Shown piece by piece: positions 13,930-21,995 of a DNA stretch of 27,165 nucleotides. The stretch is taken from assembly GCA_002369175.1 (NCBI GenBank), contig DFES01000004.1, positions 1 to 27,165 on the forward strand. The letters run 5' to 3'. The translations under genes were made by a program, and so were the position numbers. The stretch comes from Selenomonadaceae bacterium UBA3796 (GTDB lineage: Bacteria > Bacillota > Negativicutes > Selenomonadales > Selenomonadaceae). Each line of letters opens with the position of its first letter. Within the stretch, counting starts at the first letter, position 1. Under the pieces are notes generated by a model. The model did not search any database, was not told the origin of the DNA, and was given only the letters and a program-made list of their open reading frames with translations.

Positions 13930-15216
13930 ATGCATTTAGAGCCCATCGGCGTGTCAAATCGCCTTTTTTACTACACAAGCGGCGGCGAAACCTCGGCTTT
14001 TGATGCCTGCTTCCGTATAGACTTCCATGAAGAGCTGCATCAAGAGCTGCTCATCTCCTCTGTGACCAAGGCACTCCAAAATTTCCCGGAATTTGCCCTA
14101 CGCCCGGTCATTCATGAAGGAACCGTGTGGGCTGTGAAAAACGATGCCCCCGTACCCTTGATTCCCGAAAATGCTCCCCCTCTCTGCTACGGCACGGAGG
14201 AAACCAACGGATACGCCTTTGCCTTCCGCGCTTTGGAAAAAGGTTTTTTCTTCTCCAATTTTCACGGAATGTCGGACTTTTTGGGCGCTTGGAGATTTTT
14301 GAGGACGGTTCTTTATTATTATGCCGCAGGGAAAGGCCTGGCGATTCAGGCAGATGACCTCATCCGCCTGGCGCCGGATGCCTCTATGGACGAGCTTGAG
14401 CAGATGGATCCCTACAGGAAATTCGCAGGGGAGAGCCATGGCGCTGATGCGTCTGCCGCCTTTGCAATCCCCGATGAGACCTATCCCCCGGAGGATGCCC
14501 ACTGCACCCGATATGAAATCCTCTGTCCGCTCAAGGAATTTTTAGCAACCGCCAAGGCGCAGAATACATCGGTATCGGTGCTTCTTTCACTGACAGCTGC
14601 AAGAGTCCTGGACACCTTGTACGAGGTTGGGGAAAAACCCATTGTATTCATGGTTCCCACTGATATGAGACGGTACTACCACACCGCAACCGTAATGAAT
14701 TTCTCCGATGCCACCTTTTTGCGCTATGATGAGGAACTGAAAGCTTTGCCATTGGAGAAACAGGGAGCAGCCTTGAGGGGACAGCTGAAGTCGCAGCTGA
14801 CAAAGGAGCATTTTGCTCCCCTGATTGCGGAAAAGGTCGCTGCCGTAGATGGTTTCACCGGCTCCGGCACCGACCTTTTCCAATGGAACAAGCGGTTTGC
14901 CGAACCTCCGGAGAAGCCGGCTGCTTTCACCGTTCCTCTCACCTATCCGGGAAGTCTTGATTTACCGGCGGAATACCGGACGCTCGTCAAGGATATCACC
15001 AATATACTTTATCTTCGGGGTGCCGGATCCTTCGGCATACTGTGCACAACCTACGGCGATACCTTACGCATCTGTTCCGTCCAGAGGTTTGACTCTCCCG
15101 CTATCATGCTGGAACTGCGCGAAAAGCTGACAGAGGCAGGGATTCCTTCCACATTCCATGAGCTGCCTCCCTATCAGGGCAATCAACTGATCACGAGAAA
15201 GCTGAAGGAGATTTGA
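13930..15216 (+). CDS. Condensation-domain/alcohol-acetyltransferase-like acyltransferase
   Basis: This appears to be a member of the CoA-dependent acyltransferase superfamily (NRPS condensation-like, WES/AATase type), which transfers acyl groups from CoA or carrier-bound thioesters to an OH or NH2 acceptor. Seen in the 428 residues: the catalytic HxxxD motif as H112-G-M-S-D116 in SNFHGMSDFLGAWRFL, a layout of two similar half-domains, and a central MVPTDMRRYYHTATVMNFS segment resembling the structural D-x-R region of the fold. No signal peptide is seen, so it is likely cytoplasmic. The SD AAAGGG lies 8 nt upstream of ATG 13930. The stop is followed one base later by the ATG of the GT2-GH3 gene, so the two are translationally coupled and their products probably act together. 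Substrates are unknown. Confidence 0.78.
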   Translation: MHLEPIGVSNRLFYYTSGGETSAFDACFRIDFHEELHQELLISSVTKALQNFPEFALRPVIHEGTVWAVKNDAPVPLIPENAPPLCYGTEETNGYAFAFRALEKGFFFSNFHGMSDFLGAWRFLRTVLYYYAAGKGLAIQADDLIRLAPDASMDELEQMDPYRKFAGESHGADASAAFAIPDETYPPEDAHCTRYEILCPLKEFLATAKAQNTSVSVLLSLTAARVLDTLYEVGEKPIVFMVPTDMRRYYHTATVMNFSDATFLRYDEELKALPLEKQGAALRGQLKSQLTKEHFAPLIAEKVAAVDGFTGSGTDLFQWNKRFAEPPEKPAAFTVPLTYPGSLDLPAEYRTLVKDITNILYLRGAGSFGILCTTYGDTLRICSVQRFDSPAIMLELREKLTEAGIPSTFHELPPYQGNQLITRKLKEI

Positions 15217-15217
15217 G

Positions 15218-17809
15218 ATGAATCCTACGCCAGAAAAAAATTACCTGGTTTCTGTGGTAACGCCCTTCCACAATGTAGACATAGCAATGTTTCGATATGC
15301 CTATGAATCCCTTAAAAAGCAGACCTTGGGGTTTGAAAACATCCAGTGGATCGTGGTGCTTCACAATACGGAAGACAAATATAAAGCAGCGGTACACGAA
15401 TTGTTGGATAACCACGAAAACATCATCCTCAAGGAATTGGATAACGATATCCACACGCCCTCCAGCCCCAGGAACTTAGGCATGAAATTTGCTGTGGCTC
15501 CCTATTTGGGCTTTTTGGACGCGGATGACGGTTATACACCCGAATGTCTTGAAATTGCCCTCAAGCATATGACGCAAACCGCCTCCGATATCGTGGTCTT
15601 CCGCCGGGAATACGAAATGGAAAAGGAAGGCCTCATGCCGGCCACTGAGATTGTCCTCTGGGATCAGACCCAGGAAGAGATCATCATGGATCGGGAACAT
15701 TGGGACGATGAGAAGATGTTCGGAGGACTGTTCTGGGGCATGGTAACCTCAAGACTTTTCTCCATGGAGTTTATTGCACGTTACGGTTTTACCTTTGATG
15801 AAACCGTACCTTTCACAGAGGATGTGCTCTTTCTCATAGAGCTCTACGGAAAGGCGCAGCGTGTCTGTTATTTGCCGCAGCTGATCGGATACCACTATTT
15901 CATAAACAGCACTTCTCTGGTGCAATCCATGTCGGAAAAATCCGGAGCTACGCTGGTATCCTACGCGGAAGGGTTCCAGAAAATCTACGATGCGGCCTTC
16001 AAGAACGGCATTTATATCGACGAGCTGTTGGCAATGCATTTGGCAACCTTCGCTCTCGCCATGATCAACGCGAAAAAGCTGACGCTGGAGCACCGCAATA
16101 AGATCAAGGAACTCTTGGAGCCCTATGTTCATCAGGTTCGCATGCTTCCCGTAACGAAGCTGATATCCGCCGAAAAGGCAAAAACATATTATTCCCTTCC
16201 AAGGGATGTCATTTTGCATCCCGAAAATTTTGACAAAGGCGGTGCTGTCAAAACGCTCCGAGACGGGCAGAGTATCCTTATGGATATTTTGGAAAAAAAC
16301 CGTGACACGGATTATGGACATCGGTATCGTTTTTCTAACCTTCGCACGATGGAGGGCTATCAGGCAAGAGTTCCCCTTACCCGCTACGATACCTATGCAC
16401 CCCTAATCAAACTGCAGACCCGGATCGGCGAAAGCGGCATCTTCACCAGCAGCCACATCCCCTGCTATCTCCTTTCCTCCGGCACTTCGGGAGTTCCGAG
16501 GCTCATCCCTGCCACCAGGGAGCATCTCAAACCCTACAGTGCGGCGTTTTCCGCTTTGGTTCGCGGCAAGGTTACCTTCCTCTTGGCGGAAAGCCTTCCG
16601 ATGAAGCGAAAATATAACGATCAAGCCGCATTGAACTCACTCTTCGGCTGGGTTATCACGGATTTCTGCCATCAAGAACAGCTGGGACTGGGGGCGAGCA
16701 AAGCTCGCTTCACGGCGCCCACGGAGCTGCTCTTTCCGCCCAAGGCGATTGACACGATTTATCTTCGTCTCCTATTCGCCCTGCGGGAAAGGGAGGTGGA
16801 GCAGATACTTGCCCCCTTCACCTGGGGTGTGCTGGAATCCTTTGTATACCTGGAAAGTCACTGGCAAGAGCTGTGCCTCGACATGGAACAGGGCAAAATC
16901 AACCCCACCCTGGATGTACCGGATGCCTTTCTTGCCGACTTGCAGAGCCGGCTAAGCCCGGATCCGGAACGCGCCCGGGAACTTCGAGGGATATTTGAGC
17001 AGGGCTTTGAGAGACCCGTAGCGCCCCTTATATGGCCAAAACTGGAGCGCATTATCGCTTGCGGTACCGGAAGTTTTGCAATCTATACGAAAGCGCTCTC
17101 AAAATACATCGGGGCTCTGCCCCAGGACAATGGCAATTTTGCCACGTCAGAGGCGCTGATTGGCAAAGCCATAAGCGGAAGCGACTGCTACGAATTGCAG
17201 ACGGAGGAAAATTTCTACGAATTCCGTCCCATAACAGCTACGAAGGAGCCGCGTCCTCTTTTTATCAGCGAACTGCAAGAGGGCGAAGACTATGAGATCA
17301 TACTTACCAACCGCGCCGGGCTTTACCGCTTTTCCACAGGAATCGTCATCCGGGTGGAGAAATGGGAAGATGGAAAGATCATCTTTCGCTGTCTGGGTCG
17401 GCTGCAGAGTACGTTGTCCTTTGAAGACGGACTTCTCTGGGAGCAGGACATCTATCTTGCCACGGATGCCGCTGCCGAGGCAAATGAGGTGAAACTCCTG
17501 GATTTTTCCTACTATCTGCAAGATGCTGAGGGGAACGCAAGGCTGCAACTTCTGCTGGAGGCGGATGATAAAACAAAAGAGCTGGCTCCCGACATAGACA
17601 GAAGGCTATGTGAAACCAGCCAAGCCTATGCCGCCGCACGAAAGAAAGGGCTTTCGCCCTGTGCCGTCAGCTATCTTTCTCTGGGAAGCCATCTGCTCTA
17701 CCGTGATATGCAGCGGTTCAAGGAAAAGACGGCTCCCGATCAGATCAAGCCTACCCATTTCCTGAATACCAAGGAAAAGATAACGTTTTTCACGGCTGTA
17801 CTTGAATAA
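15218..17809 (+). CDS. Fusion of GT2 glycosyltransferase and GH3-type acyl-adenylate/amide synthetase
   Basis: This is an 863-residue two-part protein. Residues about 9-320 form a family 2 glycosyltransferase: VSVVTPFHNVDIAMF at the nucleotide-sugar-binding start, FLDADDGYTPE (DxD at about 101-104), and a later FTEDVLFLIELY block typical of GT2 catalytic acidic residues. Residues about 340-863 resemble the GH3 family (plant auxin amido synthetase relatives): TDYGHRYRFSNLRTMEGYQARVPLTRY, the ATP-binding SSGTSG (420-425), NFATSEALIG (about 640-649), and GLYRFSTGIVIRV (701-713). In GH3 proteins the last motif normally reads YRxxxGD; here Ile709 replaces the Asp. The later GEK-like segment is also changed. 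No membrane segment is seen. SD AAGGAG lies 7 nt before ATG 15218. The unit ends at a strong terminator. A role in making a glycosylated acyl-amide or acylated envelope compound is inference. Confidence 0.85.
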   Translation: MNPTPEKNYLVSVVTPFHNVDIAMFRYAYESLKKQTLGFENIQWIVVLHNTEDKYKAAVHELLDNHENIILKELDNDIHTPSSPRNLGMKFAVAPYLGFLDADDGYTPECLEIALKHMTQTASDIVVFRREYEMEKEGLMPATEIVLWDQTQEEIIMDREHWDDEKMFGGLFWGMVTSRLFSMEFIARYGFTFDETVPFTEDVLFLIELYGKAQRVCYLPQLIGYHYFINSTSLVQSMSEKSGATLVSYAEGFQKIYDAAFKNGIYIDELLAMHLATFALAMINAKKLTLEHRNKIKELLEPYVHQVRMLPVTKLISAEKAKTYYSLPRDVILHPENFDKGGAVKTLRDGQSILMDILEKNRDTDYGHRYRFSNLRTMEGYQARVPLTRYDTYAPLIKLQTRIGESGIFTSSHIPCYLLSSGTSGVPRLIPATREHLKPYSAAFSALVRGKVTFLLAESLPMKRKYNDQAALNSLFGWVITDFCHQEQLGLGASKARFTAPTELLFPPKAIDTIYLRLLFALREREVEQILAPFTWGVLESFVYLESHWQELCLDMEQGKINPTLDVPDAFLADLQSRLSPDPERARELRGIFEQGFERPVAPLIWPKLERIIACGTGSFAIYTKALSKYIGALPQDNGNFATSEALIGKAISGSDCYELQTEENFYEFRPITATKEPRPLFISELQEGEDYEIILTNRAGLYRFSTGIVIRVEKWEDGKIIFRCLGRLQSTLSFEDGLLWEQDIYLATDAAAEANEVKLLDFSYYLQDAEGNARLQLLLEADDKTKELAPDIDRRLCETSQAYAAARKKGLSPCAVSYLSLGSHLLYRDMQRFKEKTAPDQIKPTHFLNTKEKITFFTAVLE

Positions 17810-17819
17810 AGCAAAAAAA

Positions 17820-17857
17820 CACAAAGAAAGCTCCGCTTGAGCGGAGCTTTCTTTGTG
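17820..17857. terminator. 17-bp perfect bidirectional terminator
   Basis: CACAAAGAAAGCTCCGC (17820-17836) pairs perfectly with 17841-17857 around the loop TTGA. A-rich sequence precedes it and a T-rich half-stem follows. It lies between the converging GT2-GH3 gene (plus) and the PTS IID gene (minus) and can end both. Confidence 0.85.
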
Positions 17858-17930
17858 GAAACATATAGGAAATTACTGTGTATTGCATCTGCCCATCTAG
17901 GTTGGAGGGAAGGGGGCAGCATACAAGCAA

Positions 17931-18758
17931 TCAGGCAAAGAGACCTACTGCATATCCCACGATGCCGATGGCAAAGAGACCAACGATGATCAAAAGGGGA
18001 TTCATGCCCTTCTTCAGGAGATACATGCAGGCGAAGGTCATGAGAAGGGGGACAATGCTCGGCATGAGGCTGTCGAGGATGCTCTGGAGCGTCGTCACCA
18101 CATGCTCGCCGGCACTGTTATCATACTCGGAAAGAACCAGGGGCATGTTGACCGATGTCCATTTCGCCACGAGAGCGCCCATGACCAGAAGACCCAATAC
18201 AGAAGAACCTTCCGTGAGATAGCGCATTTTGTTGCCGCCCATCTCATCAACGAGCTCCGTGCCCTTGTCATATCCGTACATAACACCGTACCAGTTGGTC
18301 AAAAGACGGATAACATTGAATGCAACGAAGAAAATCAGCGGACCGATGATACTGCCCGTCAGCGCAATGCCCGCACCGAGAGCCGCGAGAACCGGACGGA
18401 GAGTGCCCCAGAAAATCGGGTCGCCCACACCGGCCAAAGGACCGATCAGACCGACTTTGACACCGGAGAGCGTACCCTCGCTGATGTCAGCACCATTGGC
18501 CTTCTTCTCCTCCATAGCGGCGATGATGCCCATAATGGGGGTTGCAAGGAACGGCTGGGTGTTGAAGAACTCCAGGTGACGCTTCAGGGAACGCTTGTAT
18601 TCCTCAGGATCGTCCTTGTAGAGCTTCTTGAGCGCAGGAATCAGGGAAACGCAGAAGCCGATGGCCTGCATGCGCTCGAAGTTGAAGGAACCCAACAGGA
18701 AGTTGGAGCGGATAAATATCGAAACAAGATCGCTTTTCGTTAACTGCTTTGTTGACAT
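17931..18758 (-). CDS. PTS mannose/fructose/sorbose family transporter subunit IID
   Basis: This is the IID membrane subunit of a mannose-class phosphotransferase system; it forms the sugar channel with IIC. Seen in the 275 residues: LTKSDLVSIFIRSNFLLGSFNFERMQ at the start, GPLAGVGDPIFWGTLRPVLAALG (the conserved IID GVGDPIFWGT block), EGTLSGVKVGLIGP, and C-terminal hydrophobic helices. The length matches ManZ-type proteins. ATG 18758 has AAGGAGG 7 nt upstream and follows IIC after 18 bp. The exact sugar (mannose, fructose, sorbose or an amino sugar) cannot be assigned. Confidence 0.95.
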   Translation of the reverse strand: MSTKQLTKSDLVSIFIRSNFLLGSFNFERMQAIGFCVSLIPALKKLYKDDPEEYKRSLKRHLEFFNTQPFLATPIMGIIAAMEEKKANGADISEGTLSGVKVGLIGPLAGVGDPIFWGTLRPVLAALGAGIALTGSIIGPLIFFVAFNVIRLLTNWYGVMYGYDKGTELVDEMGGNKMRYLTEGSSVLGLLVMGALVAKWTSVNMPLVLSEYDNSAGEHVVTTLQSILDSLMPSIVPLLMTFACMYLLKKGMNPLLIIVGLFAIGIVGYAVGLFA

Positions 18759-18776
18759 GTTTTTGCCTCCTTACCC

Positions 18777-19577
18777 TTACATGAGATCCGAGTCATCAAC
18801 ATCATCCACCGGGTTTCCGGTAGACGCGCCGGAAGCTGCCACATTGAGCTCACGCTCCAAGCCCTTGATGTGGAAGTAAGCGCAGATGAGGCCGATGGCA
18901 CCGAAGCCGATGAGGTTGATATCCGTGAAGACAGCCAGCAGGAAGCCCAGGAAGAAATACGGCATGAGGGACTTCGCGTTCATCATGTTGATAACCATAG
19001 CATAACCTACAACAACGATGAAGCCGCCGGATACCTGAAGACCGCGGGTAATGACCTCAGGGATGGAGTTCAGCATGGCATTGACCGTGTCCGTGCCTGC
19101 AACAATAGCCACGAGAGCAGCAGGGACTGCAACGCGGATGCCCTGAAGAAGAAGGCCGCCCAGATGGCACATCTCGATGCCGAAGGCATTGCCCTCTGCA
19201 GCGAACTTATCTGCCAAGTGCTGGAAGAAAACCGTGATGGTACGAACGAAGATCGTAAGAACCTGGCCGGCAGCCGCAAGAGGTACGGCAAGAGCAATAC
19301 CTGCGCCTATGCTTTGGTGTCCCACGATAACGAGGATTGCGGAGACGACAGATGCGAGAGCCGCATCCGGAGCCATGGCTGCGCCGACGTTCATCCAGCC
19401 GAGAGCCAACATTTCAAGAGTACCGCCGAGAATAATACCGGTTGTCACATCGCCAAGAACAAGACCAACAAGCGTACATGCCACCAACGGGCGATGGAAC
19501 TGCGCTTCGTCGAGAACGGATGCCATGCCGGCAACCATTGCCACGACAATCAACAGAATAAATTGCATGGATGTCAT
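18777..19577 (-). CDS. PTS mannose/fructose/sorbose family transporter subunit IIC
   Basis: This is the polytopic IIC subunit of the same mannose-class PTS. Seen in the 266 residues: multiple helices, EAQFHRPLVACTLVGLVLGD near the N terminus, the GGTLEMLALGWMNVGAAMAPDAA block typical of ManY-type IIC, and an acidic, likely cytoplasmic C-terminal tail (GNPVDDVDDSDLM). ATG 19577 is used; ATG 19568 is an alternative, and AAGGAG lies 11 or more nt upstream. A 163-bp gap without a gene separates it from IIB, longer than the 18-bp gap to IID. Confidence 0.95.
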   Translation of the reverse strand: MTSMQFILLIVVAMVAGMASVLDEAQFHRPLVACTLVGLVLGDVTTGIILGGTLEMLALGWMNVGAAMAPDAALASVVSAILVIVGHQSIGAGIALAVPLAAAGQVLTIFVRTITVFFQHLADKFAAEGNAFGIEMCHLGGLLLQGIRVAVPAALVAIVAGTDTVNAMLNSIPEVITRGLQVSGGFIVVVGYAMVINMMNAKSLMPYFFLGFLLAVFTDINLIGFGAIGLICAYFHIKGLERELNVAASGASTGNPVDDVDDSDLM

Positions 19578-19740
19578 TTGTTTTTACACTCCTTTTCCAA
19601 AGGTTAGCACACCGACCCGCCTGAGCAATCGAGCCAGCGCACCGAAATCTATACCAGAATCCGCGGAGGTCGTGCCATCTCAATGAAATATAGGACACCG
19701 GATGATCCAGAAGCCGCCGCGAATCCCGTGTATGCAGTCT

Positions 19741-20232
19741 TTATGCCAAGCCCTTTGCCTTGAGAGCCTCCATGAGATCTCCCTTCGGCTCATTCCAGAG
19801 CTTGCGGATCTCCACTTCAATGCCCATGTTGTGAAGCTCGAGCAAGGACGCAACATCCTGCTGGTTCACGGCAACGGCCTGAGAAATCATCGTATCGCCA
19901 TCCTTGAAGCACTTGCCTCCGAGGTTGACGGACTTGAAGGGGATGCCTCCCTTCACTGCACGGAGAACATCCGTGGGGTTCGTGAAGAGGAACAGGGTCT
20001 TGAAGGAATTGTACTTCGGATCCTTGTATGCTTCCACAGCCTTATCGACAGGTACGACGTATGCCTTGATTCCCGGAGGAGCAACCTGAAGAAGCAGCTT
20101 CTTGCGCATGGTATCCTGAGCTACCTCGTCAGAGCAGCACATGATGCGGTTGCAGCCCGTCATCTTTGTCCAAACCGTTGCCACCTGGCCATGAATGAGA
20201 CGATCATCGATACGGCAAAATGCAATTTCCAT
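19741..20232 (-). CDS. PTS mannose/fructose/sorbose family transporter subunit IIB
   Basis: This is the cytoplasmic IIB phosphocarrier of the mannose-class PTS. It receives phosphate from IIA on a histidine and passes it to the incoming sugar. Seen in the 163 residues: FCRIDDRLIHGQVATVW with the phospho-acceptor His14, KKLLLQVAPPGIKAYVV and GGIPFKSVNLGG, all typical of the family. ATG 20232 has AAAGGAG 8 nt upstream. It is the first gene of the PTS unit. No IIA domain is fused to it or encoded nearby, so IIA must come from elsewhere. Confidence 0.94.
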   Translation of the reverse strand: MEIAFCRIDDRLIHGQVATVWTKMTGCNRIMCCSDEVAQDTMRKKLLLQVAPPGIKAYVVPVDKAVEAYKDPKYNSFKTLFLFTNPTDVLRAVKGGIPFKSVNLGGKCFKDGDTMISQAVAVNQQDVASLLELHNMGIEVEIRKLWNEPKGDLMEALKAKGLA

Positions 20233-20277
20233 GATAAAATCTCCTTTCAAACGAGCGGATTTTTTCTAACTGTCATG

Positions 20278-20352
20278 ATTTTACCAAATCCACCCAAAAT
20301 GCAAACTGAAATCTGTCATTACTTTCACGCAAAAAAAGTGACATTTGTCACA
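20278..20352 (-). promoter_or_regulatory. PTS operon promoter region with CRP-like palindrome
   Basis: A possible -10 TAAAAT (20283-20278) is preceded at 16 bp by TTTGCA on the minus strand. About 65 bp further upstream lies TGTGA-N6-TCACT (20352-20337), whose core GTGACA-AA-TGTCAC is a perfect palindrome matching the CRP consensus form. No sigma-54 -24/-12 promoter with correct spacing was found, although many mannose-class PTS operons use one. Confidence 0.45.
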
Positions 20353-20377
20353 TCTTGGATAGGGCATGTTGATTCCT

Positions 20378-20601
20378 TCAAGCAAAGTATTTCTTTTTCT
20401 CCAGCATATGGGGCTTTTTCGCCAGAAGGAAGGTAGTGGCAATATTGGCACTTTCGTTGCAGACGCCGTTGAACATAGCCGCAATGGGCTCCACGCAGAG
20501 GATGACGGAAATCGCTTCTTATCCATGTGATTCCAATGCTCATCCTGACAAAGTTTCCAAGATTTTTCCAGATAGTCATAAACGAAAGTAAACTCCACCA
20601 T
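20378..20601 (-). pseudogene. Small gene with a -1 frameshift, third in the toxin/immunity-like unit
   Basis: ATG 20601 has a strong SD (GGAAGGGGG, 7 nt) and starts 30 bp after the upstream immunity-like gene. The first frame encodes about 29 sensible residues (MVEFTFVYDYLEKSWKLCQD and on to HMDKK). After about 20516-20521 the coherent reading moves to the -1 frame (EAISVILCVEPIAAMFNGVC and on to KKKYFA) and ends at TGA 20380-20378. Restoring one base would give a protein of about 73 residues. The site is not a canonical slippery heptamer, so a mutation or sequencing error is more likely than programmed frameshifting. The family is not recognised. Confidence 0.6.
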
Positions 20602-20631
20602 TGCATCACCCCCTTCCTGCTTGCAGGATTC

Positions 20632-21138
20632 TTACGTTTTGCTTGAGGGAGCAGCATCTTCGAACAAATTCACCCCAAAACAGGGACGAAATACTGCTTC
20701 ATTCCATCCCAGAAGATCCTCCATGGCCTTCTTCTTGATGAAACCGTTCGGAAAAATCAACTCCTCCGATAGGGCTTCCCTGTGTGCTGCCGACAGGCTG
20801 CTTGCCTTCTTCAAAAGAGCATCAAAGGGCATTTCGAAGGAGAGCCTTCCACCCTGTTTTGCAAGTGATAGCCGTACCAGATACAGCATGGCAACGTAAA
20901 AATCCCCCGCAGTTCCCTCCATCAGTTGGAGAATCGCATCCGACAGGACTCTTTCTGTTCCGGTGCTATTCTTTGCCTCCTCATAGATTTCTTGCAGCAC
21001 CTGCCATGACTCCGTAGGGGCATCCTCTCCCTCAAAGTCGGACTTGGGAAACTTCCTGTAAGCTCCATCCCCCCTCAGAAATGCCACGACTTCACCTCGA
21101 TCCATTGCTTTTCTGAATCCATCACATGTCCCTGGCAC
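20632..21138 (-). CDS. Cytoplasmic protein of unknown function, possible immunity protein
   Basis: This is a 168-residue soluble, mostly helical and acidic protein without a signal peptide. Segments such as SWQVLQEIYEEAKNSTGTERVL and GTAGDFYVAMLYLVRLSLAK resemble the general style of immunity proteins that partner polymorphic toxins, but no named family could be assigned. It starts at GTG 21138, with AAGGAGG 8 nt upstream, 32 bp after the stop of an exported protein with a toxin-like C-terminal region, and is clearly co-transcribed with it. The arrangement exported effector then small cytoplasmic partner supports an effector-immunity pair (inference). A frameshifted small gene follows. Confidence 0.75.
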   Translation of the reverse strand: MPGTCDGFRKAMDRGEVVAFLRGDGAYRKFPKSDFEGEDAPTESWQVLQEIYEEAKNSTGTERVLSDAILQLMEGTAGDFYVAMLYLVRLSLAKQGGRLSFEMPFDALLKKASSLSAAHREALSEELIFPNGFIKKKAMEDLLGWNEAVFRPCFGVNLFEDAAPSSKT

Positions 21139-21170
21139 CCTGCATACCTCCTTTCACCGATACATACACA

Positions 21171-21875
21171 TTAAGGGCATGAACCGTCCTGCAGCGAGGG
21201 CAGTAATGTCACCATGAGCCTGGACTTCGGTATGAGATCGGTGACTGCCTCAGGAACGCCGCCGGAGGTGTAGCCGCCGGGCAGCCAGTAGGAATTCGCT
21301 CCCGCTTCATTCCCTGAGGGAAGTCTCAAATGCAAGTCTTCCACATCGACGACATCCATACGCACCAAGCCTCCGTGTCCATAGAAATATCCGGGAGGAA
21401 ATCCCAACGCCTCTTCGTATACGGCGAGATTTCCATTTGCCGCCTTTGCAATGTCATCGCATACGGACTTCGGCATGACAAAGCAAGAGTTATCTTCCCT
21501 GCCCACATGTTTACGCGCAACCACATACATGACGTAGCTGTCCTGCCCCATCACGAGTGAGATACCTTTCCGGAATTTCTTCAGATGTTTGCGGATGTAC
21601 TTCTTATCAAGATATGTGGAAGGATCCGGGCGCTCCCCCTTGGGAATGGCCAAAATCTCCTGCACTTTTTCATCGCTGAGGGGAGCTTTCCCCTGCCATT
21701 TCCATGTTGGGGAATTTGCTTCATCTGAGATCACGATGTCGGTATTGACCGCCGCAGCTGACATTTCTGCGGCAGACACGGTACCAGCCGCGTTGAAGAA
21801 CAGGACTGCCAGCAACATCCACACGCCTGCCAGCCATGCCCGGCCTTTCAAATGCTTCCTTAGGTTTTCCTGCAC
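21171..21875 (-). CDS. Exported protein with polymorphic-toxin-like C-terminal region
   Basis: This is a 234-residue secreted protein. The N terminus (to about residue 36) is a signal peptide, with a hydrophobic stretch LAGVWMLLAVLFF and likely cleavage after VSA. The mature part contains LSDEKVQEILAIPKGERPDPSTY, a basic helix DKKYIRKHLKKFRKG, FVMPKSVCDDIAKAANGNL, YEEALGFPPGYF and the conserved-looking LPSGNEAGANSYWLPGGYTSGG followed by VPEAV. The last pattern resembles C-terminal modules of polymorphic or hemagglutinin-type toxins (recalled pattern, not a verified family). The GTG start at 21875 has GGGAAGGG about 11 nt upstream; a TTG further in is an alternative. A possible immunity gene follows at 32 bp. 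Confidence 0.78.
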   Translation of the reverse strand: MQENLRKHLKGRAWLAGVWMLLAVLFFNAAGTVSAAEMSAAAVNTDIVISDEANSPTWKWQGKAPLSDEKVQEILAIPKGERPDPSTYLDKKYIRKHLKKFRKGISLVMGQDSYVMYVVARKHVGREDNSCFVMPKSVCDDIAKAANGNLAVYEEALGFPPGYFYGHGGLVRMDVVDVEDLHLRLPSGNEAGANSYWLPGGYTSGGVPEAVTDLIPKSRLMVTLLPSLQDGSCP

Positions 21876-21916
21876 TTTGTAACAGTCCCTTCCCTAAAAT
21901 TTCCTTCACTTTTTAC

Positions 21917-21946
21917 AAAAAAGCGAGCCAACACTGTGGCTCGCTT
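21917..21946 (-). terminator. Rho-independent terminator after the secreted HD-domain gene
   Basis: AAGCGAGCCA (21921-21930) pairs perfectly with TGGCTCGCTT (21937-21946) around ACACTG. On the minus strand it runs into TTTTTTG. It separates the HD-domain gene from the toxin-like gene. Confidence 0.85.
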
Positions 21947-21995
21947 ATACTGTTCGTCAGTATAGAATATTTCACGTTCAACTGGAAGAACCGAT

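Noticed and set aside
18870..19607. Plus-strand open frames opposite the PTS IIC and IID genes
   Set aside because: The strongly polar antisense translations of membrane proteins are not real genes.
20320..20350. Sigma-54 promoter upstream of the PTS operon
   Set aside because: TGTCAC-TTTT-TTGC looks similar, but the spacing is one base short and the GG of the -24 element is missing.
20510..20530. Programmed -1 frameshifting in the small gene
   Set aside because: No X XXY YYZ slippery heptamer is present at the shift point, so mutation or sequencing error is simpler.
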